17,528 nt of DNA from contig CAKUKP010000067.1 in the NCBI GenBank assembly GCA_934663625.1, positions 1-17,528 on the forward strand, written 5' to 3'. This DNA comes from an uncultured Clostridia bacterium (GTDB lineage Bacteria; Bacillota; Clostridia; Christensenellales; Aristaeellaceae). The translations under genes and the position numbers were made by a program. The notes under the pieces are model-generated. The model ran no database searches. It had not been told where the DNA came from and saw nothing but the letters and a program-made list of their open reading frames with translations. Position 1 is the first letter of the stretch, and every line of letters starts with the position of its first letter. Below, piece after piece: positions 14,013-17,528 of this stretch.

Positions 14013-14705
14013 TTACCAGTGGTATCGCAGGTTTGTCATTTTCAAATAACGCCTGGGAAAGCTCTCCTCGATTTGAAAACCGTCGTATTTCTCGTTGAGT
14101 TCCACACATTCTTCGAGTCCGCTCACTGGGAAGTAATCCGCGTAATAATCATCTTCTTCTCCGTGAAATTCCGACTTTTGAACCAGAATGTACCCTCCGC
14201 ATTTCTTGCACCTGGCCAGATAACGTCCACCTTCATCAAAACAAAACAGGTTTTTTCCGTTATACACATCGCCGAAGTTTTGTACTATGGTATAGTGCTT
14301 CATGTGTCGCCATGCTTCGCCGGCATCTTCAATATCAAAAGCAGTGCAGGGATAACCCTCGTGTATTGGAACGGCTTCGTCCTGCGTAGTCGTCGTATTC
14401 ATCCTGTCGCCTGCTTTTATTAAAAAATACTTATCTCCATCCCGTATGCCCAGTTCAACACAATTGTGATCGCTGAAAGTGATTAGAATCTTTGAAGTAT
14501 TTCCTTCTGACCTGATCTCATATTGAATTTTCCTGACGTCATCCGTTTTATAATCCAAGGATGTATTTAAGATGCGGATCGATCTATCCTGATTCACACA
14601 TATATCCGACATTTCATCTTCGTCATCGGAGATGAACCATAGATCATCCATGAGCGCTTTCTCCATACATCGGTTTAATCGGTCAAAGAATTCTTCCATG
14701 CGCAT
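14013..14705 (-). CDS. Hypothetical cytoplasmic protein with a CxxC zinc-ribbon segment
   Basis: The start ATG at 14705 has GGAGGG seven bases upstream; a second in-frame ATG follows two codons later. The 230-residue product has no signal peptide or membrane segment. An acidic N-terminal half (DDLWFISDDEDEMSDICVNQ) shows predicted beta strands (QYEIRSEGNTSKILITFSDH). The C-terminal half holds a single CxxC knuckle (ARCKKCGGYILVQKSEFHG; Cys166, Cys169, possibly His181) followed by DYYADYFPVSGLEECVELNE and a conserved-looking KYDGFQIEESFPRRYLKMTN. I recognise similar C-terminal blocks in hypothetical proteins of Clostridia but know of no function. It has its own promoter at 14798-14826, and 224 bases separate it from the YbjN-like gene. 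In that gap I see no further gene. Confidence 0.75.
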   Translation of the reverse strand: MRMEEFFDRLNRCMEKALMDDLWFISDDEDEMSDICVNQDRSIRILNTSLDYKTDDVRKIQYEIRSEGNTSKILITFSDHNCVELGIRDGDKYFLIKAGDRMNTTTTQDEAVPIHEGYPCTAFDIEDAGEAWRHMKHYTIVQNFGDVYNGKNLFCFDEGGRYLARCKKCGGYILVQKSEFHGEEDDYYADYFPVSGLEECVELNEKYDGFQIEESFPRRYLKMTNLRYHW

Positions 14706-14797
14706 TTTATTTCCCTCCGAATTTTATATTTTGGCGCAGGCAAACGTATTGGATTCGGTTAAAGAACCGTTGCCACAGTCTGCCTCGCACCATTTTT

Positions 14798-14826
14798 ATT
14801 ATAGCAATAGATATATTCAAAAGACA
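14798..14826 (-). promoter_or_regulatory. Extended -10 promoter of the zinc-ribbon hypothetical gene
   Basis: The minus strand reads TTGCTATAAT with perfect TATAAT at 14798-14803 and an upstream TG, so it is an extended -10. The -35 region (TGTCTT at 14821-14826, 17-base spacer) is weak. The leader to the ATG at 14705 is about 85 bases. Confidence 0.6.
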
Positions 14827-14852
14827 GGATAAAAAATCTATCAAAATTATCC

Positions 14853-14880
14853 AAAAATGGACAGCCTGTCGGGCTGCCCA
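14853..14880 (-). terminator. Rho-independent terminator of the Sel1-repeat gene
   Basis: On the minus strand TGG-G-CAGCC and GGCTG-T-CCA (14858-14880) pair in an 8-bp stem with one mismatch and a five-base loop, followed by ATTTTTGG (T run 14853-14857). It lies about 70 bases past the stop at 14950 and just upstream of the next gene's promoter. Confidence 0.75.
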
Positions 14881-14900
14881 ACGCTTAAATTCAATTCATC

Positions 14901-14934
14901 AAAGCCCTTGCTTCACTCGGAAACAAGGGCTTTT
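14901..14934. terminator. Second hairpin past the Sel1-repeat gene, possibly bidirectional
   Basis: AAAGCCCTTG (14901-14910) and CAAGGGCTTT (14924-14933) form a perfect 10-bp stem with a 13-base loop, 16 bases after the stop at 14950. T runs on either side are short (TTTT on plus, TTT on minus), so it may act with the terminator at 14853-14880 as a tandem pair. Confidence 0.6.
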
Positions 14935-14949
14935 CTGCATAATTTGTTA

Positions 14950-16509
14950 TTACAACAGTTCAAGACGGTTCTTTAACGTTCTCGCGTCGCTGATGTCAAT
15001 CATTTTTTCGTAATCCTTCAGAAAGCGTTCGGTATCATCGACAGTAATCAGTTTCCACCTTTGCGCGATATCTACCGGAATCTGAGCTGCGTTGTCCAGC
15101 AATACATTGATCATCTCCGTCAGCACAACCGCACGTTTTTCAACCGGAAGCATTTGAAGTGCGGAGCGAAACAGATCGAGCGCGCGGGGATAGTTTACAA
15201 AAGCCAGTGACTGACCGGAAATGCGATTGGCGCATACCCTTGCCGCATTAAACGTACCCCATCCAGTCATATCATCCTCAAGGACTCCGTCAACCGATTT
15301 CATGTAGTAAACGCAAGCTTCGTCTACATTGCGTTTGCATCCAATCCCCTTTTCAAGCAACTGACCCAGCTTATTATAAATATATCCATCCCCAACCAGT
15401 TCGGAGGATCGTTTATAGCATTCAAATGCCTTGACCGCCCGATTATCAAGGTTATTACTCGTAAGCATACTCATGAATTTCTTTTCGTGATACAATGCCA
15501 GACGGTTGGTTGCATAATGGTATCCCATTGCATCTGCCTGCTCGTAATATTGCTTTGCCTTATTGAAGCTTTGTGGCTCAAAATGACGATTCTCTGTCGT
15601 GTAATCCCTTGCAGGGTAATGCCCCTCCTCCCAAAGCTGACCAATGCTTGTCAGCGCCGCGGGAGAGCCTCCTTTTACGCGCAGCATTTTATTGGCCTTT
15701 TCAAGATACTGAAGCGCTGTTCCATAATCGATGTCGGCAGGATCATTCATGTGCGGCCAATAGTTTTTCATCATCGCATATCCAAGCGACCACAATGCGC
15801 CGGGATGGTCGCCCGCCTTTTTGTACCACTCGCACGCCTTTTCATAATTCGGTAGATGGTTCTGCGTAATATAGCCGTGGAAGTAAAGCTCACCAATTTC
15901 AAAAGCTGCCCAGCCATTTCCGTCTTTCGCCAAAGAAACCAGCATTTCGCGCCCCATTCTGCCGCAGACCCCCTGATACATCATATAGCTGAGTACATTC
16001 GCCAATTGCGCTTCGGACATACCGGATTCATTGATCAATTCCAGAACCGTGTGTAATGATGTTGACACAGGCTTGGTGGGGTTCAGCTGAATTGTGTTCT
16101 TCCCACATCCGACCTCGATCAGGTGATCAAGTTCTTCATCCGTAACGCCGATTTCTCTCAACGCATCGCACAAGCGCCCCTTTATGTTATCGAGTCTGTA
16201 CCGGCTATTTTTGGCATCAATAAAAACCTCATCCGGATAGAGATGATTCAGTATCGTATTCACATTCACCGGCGCATTCGGGCTCTGCATCAATACTTCG
16301 ATATAAAGCCATAACTTCTTTGCCAGCTTTTTCTCCGTTTTCTGCCTATCCCTCGATACATACACGACGGTTTTGCGCCGCAAATCCACATAACACGTTG
16401 TCGTCAACCCGTATACGAAATCGCCCGTTTCATATGTCGTTACAGCCTCATCGGTTTCCGCGACAGCAATCTTCCGTAGGGTCTTAATATGCACATTATC
16501 CTTCTTCAT
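14950..16509 (-). CDS. Sel1-like repeat protein with an N-terminal winged-helix domain
   Basis: I place the start at the ATG at 16509 (MKKDNVHIKT) because GGAGG lies six bases upstream; an ATG nine codons further out has no such site. The product is 519 residues. About residues 60-143 resemble the OmpR/SARP type winged helix: KKLAKKLWLYIEVLMQSPNA, NTILNHLYPDEVF, YRLDNIKGRLCDALREIGV and a final strand GCGKNTIQLNP. Residues from about 180 to 440 are Sel1/TPR-like helical repeats, for example WAAFEIGELYFHGYI, YEKACEWYKKAGDHPGALWS, SFNKAKQYYEQADAMGYHYA and YIYNKLGQLLEKGIGCKRN. No signal peptide or membrane span is visible. Such a layout suggests a transcription factor whose repeat domain binds a protein partner, but the regulated genes are unknown. 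A strong promoter sits at 16620-16648, and tandem hairpins end the transcript, so it is probably a single-gene unit. Confidence 0.82.
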   Translation of the reverse strand: MKKDNVHIKTLRKIAVAETDEAVTTYETGDFVYGLTTTCYVDLRRKTVVYVSRDRQKTEKKLAKKLWLYIEVLMQSPNAPVNVNTILNHLYPDEVFIDAKNSRYRLDNIKGRLCDALREIGVTDEELDHLIEVGCGKNTIQLNPTKPVSTSLHTVLELINESGMSEAQLANVLSYMMYQGVCGRMGREMLVSLAKDGNGWAAFEIGELYFHGYITQNHLPNYEKACEWYKKAGDHPGALWSLGYAMMKNYWPHMNDPADIDYGTALQYLEKANKMLRVKGGSPAALTSIGQLWEEGHYPARDYTTENRHFEPQSFNKAKQYYEQADAMGYHYATNRLALYHEKKFMSMLTSNNLDNRAVKAFECYKRSSELVGDGYIYNKLGQLLEKGIGCKRNVDEACVYYMKSVDGVLEDDMTGWGTFNAARVCANRISGQSLAFVNYPRALDLFRSALQMLPVEKRAVVLTEMINVLLDNAAQIPVDIAQRWKLITVDDTERFLKDYEKMIDISDARTLKNRLELL

Positions 16510-16553
16510 CTTCTGCCTCCGCTCTTTTGTAAGCAATATGGTAAGAATTCTGT

Positions 16554-16574
16554 TATCATCGAACTTGCATGATA
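16554..16574. repeat. Inverted repeat TATCAT-n9-ATGATA in the leader of the Sel1-repeat gene
   Basis: The arms 16554-16559 and 16569-16574 are exact complements with centres 15 bases apart. The site lies between the promoter and the ATG. It could be an operator for the gene's own winged-helix product or an RNA hairpin; a chance repeat of this length is possible. Confidence 0.3.
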
Positions 16575-16619
16575 GAGCCTGAATATGCCAGAACGGTATT
16601 GCAACCTGATGTTTTCAAA

Positions 16620-16648
16620 ATCATAGCACGATAGAAAATGGTTGTCAA
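16620..16648 (-). promoter_or_regulatory. Strong promoter of the Sel1-repeat gene
   Basis: The minus strand has TTGACA (16643-16648), a 17-base spacer ending in TGC, and TATGAT (16620-16625): consensus -35, one mismatch in the -10, plus an extended -10 TG. Transcription should start near 16613, leaving a leader of about 100 bases. Confidence 0.85.
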
Positions 16649-16660
16649 TACATCGAAGAA

Positions 16661-17105
16661 CTAAAACATGAATGCAAGGGGATCTGTTCGTTTTCGATTG
16701 GCATTTGGGCATGGGGCAGATATCAAAACAGAGCAGAATTCTGGGCAAAGCCTTACTTCAACCTGCTTTATTCCGACGAAAGACTGCGGCGCGGGCGATT
16801 TTTTCATAAACTCCAGATAAAGGCTGTAGAGAACAGCGCAGATGGGAACGCTGAAAAGCATTCCCCAAACGCCGAACGCTTCGCCGCCAATCGTGACCGC
16901 CATTAATACAAGAATTCCCGGAAGACCGACGGATTTTCCGACGACCTTCGGATAGATCAGATTTTCCTCCAACTGCTGCAGAATAAGCAGGAAGATGACA
17001 AATCAAACCACCGCCTTTATCGGTTCCGCCAGCAGAATCAGCAGCGCGCACAAACCGCCGCCAAGCCACGCGCCAGAGACCGGAATCAGCGCGGTCACAG
17101 CTCCT
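16661..17105 (-). pseudogene. AI-2E family transporter, C-terminal fragment with an in-frame stop
   Basis: The minus strand from about 17105 reads AVTALIPVSGAWLGGGLCAL, LILLAEPIKAVV, then TGA at 17003-17005, then FVIFLLILQQLEENLIYPKV, VGKSVGLPGILVLMAVTIGG and FGVWGMLFSVPICAVLYSLY. This is the conserved last third of the AI-2E/PerM-like multi-pass membrane protein family (QQxExNLIYPxVVG and the following VGLP...LAAVTxGG block). Relatives often have an aromatic residue at the interrupted position, so TGG to TGA is a simple explanation. The N-terminal two thirds are missing: upstream of about 17105 the sequence becomes a glycosyltransferase fragment in another frame. Past SPAPQS the frame continues to a stop at 16661, and the last 40 residues may be non-native. 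Not expected to make a working transporter. Confidence 0.85.
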
Positions 17106-17528
17106 TGAAAAGATATTTCCCTGCTTCATTAGAGCATGCCAACCGAATATTGGCATTCAGGTGTGAGAACTGAGAAACAGCGTGTTTTAAATTGCCCTTG
17201 ATTGTATTGATCTTTCCGAGGTAGCGGCAATGTAAAATACGATTTCTAATACCGTATCTTTTAGCAATACCTGGATAGAAAAATGCAGAGCTGTTTAGAT
17301 GACCATGTACGATTTGTACTCAAGATGTTCTCTGAACAGCTGCATCTGAGCCTTAAGGTATTTGGCAAATTGAAATCATCCAGCAGTATCGTGTGATAGA
17401 CATGACCGCCCAAGGCTTCAATCTCGTCCTCGAATACACCCCGGCGCGCACGATGTACCAAGAAGTCGAATTGAACCCTTGTGCGGTCAATACAGCGATA
17501 CATATTCACAATATAGCTTCCCATGCCG
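17095..17528 (-). pseudogene. Glycosyltransferase family 4-type N-terminal fragment with two frameshifts (runs off the right edge)
   Basis: The frame enters from the right edge with MGSYIVNMYRCIDRTRVQFD, then FLVHRARRGVFEDEIEALGG and ILLDDFN, the usual N-terminal pattern of GT4 enzymes of capsule and polysaccharide clusters. A missing T near 17367-17370 shifts the frame to FAKYLKAQMQLFREHLEYK, and a missing A near 17313-17315 shifts it again to IVHGHLNSSAFFYPGIAKRY, GIRNRILHCRYLGK, GNLKHAVSQFSHLNANIRLA and CSNEAGKYLFKE, which is the normal family order. The stop is at 17095-17097 and overlaps the AI-2E fragment. About 145 residues of a protein that normally has about 360 are present, so the nucleotide-sugar-binding C-terminal domain is gone. 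Both frameshifts fall in short homopolymers, so base-calling error is an alternative for those, but it cannot explain the loss of the C-terminal half. Confidence 0.85.

Noticed and set aside
13423..14049. Plus-strand open frame covering the gap at 13789-14012
   Set aside because: Most of it is antisense to the YbjN-like gene. The part in the gap has no ribosome site and no recognisable domain, so I count the gap as empty.
17003..17005. TGA read as tryptophan (recoded genetic code) in the AI-2E fragment
   Set aside because: Other genes in the window use TGG for Trp and end on TGA at the expected family length, and this fragment is already truncated, so a nonsense mutation is the simpler reading.
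1..17528. CRISPR array, rRNA or insertion sequence
   Set aside because: No regularly spaced repeats, rRNA core sequence, transposase frame or terminal inverted repeats flanked by target duplications were seen on either strand.

Overview
The window looks like a stretch of chromosome from a moderately GC-rich member of the Bacillota, probably an uncultured gut-type Clostridia. Supporting signs are strong AGGAGG-type ribosome binding sites, sigma-A type promoters, ROK-type sugar regulation, a GHKL/LytTR two-component pair, and a LysR / cyclophilin-like lipoprotein / aldo-keto reductase gene set typical of that class. Genus-level placement is not possible from the sequence alone.

Region 1 (1-4751) is a sugar uptake and catabolism locus. 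On the minus strand, in transcription order, lie a xylulokinase-like FGGY kinase, a secreted sugar-binding protein and the start of a ribose-type ABC permease that runs off the left edge. They are read from a near-perfect promoter at 3288-3316. A divergent ROK-family regulator (3549-4751) is the obvious candidate repressor.

Region 2 (4712-11466) is a signalling and secretion block. A GHKL histidine kinase and LytTR response regulator (minus) are divergent from a plus-strand set: a small stand-alone receiver-like protein lacking the phosphorylation residues, a secreted beta-propeller-like protein, and a secreted SdsA-type alkylsulfatase with complete zinc ligands. A tandem direct repeat with 20-bp periodicity sits just upstream of the -35 of the plus-strand promoter. 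This is the architecture expected of a LytTR activator site, so the two-component system probably switches on the secreted-protein set. This is the most interesting candidate system in the window.

Region 3 (11487-12825) is a decaying gene set: a LysR regulator cut short by a fusion, an apparently intact cyclophilin-like lipoprotein, and an aldo/keto reductase reduced to its two ends by an internal deletion plus a frameshift.

Region 4 (12950-16650) is visibly less GC-rich and encodes poorly characterised proteins on the minus strand: a Sel1-repeat protein with an N-terminal winged helix, a zinc-ribbon protein of unknown function, a YbjN-like protein and a 34-residue CxxC protein. A perfect 13-bp inverted repeat whose loop resembles a tRNA T-loop lies at the left border.

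Region 5 (16661-17528) is a scar: a frameshifted group 4 glycosyltransferase fragment abuts a fragment of an AI-2E family transporter that carries an in-frame stop.
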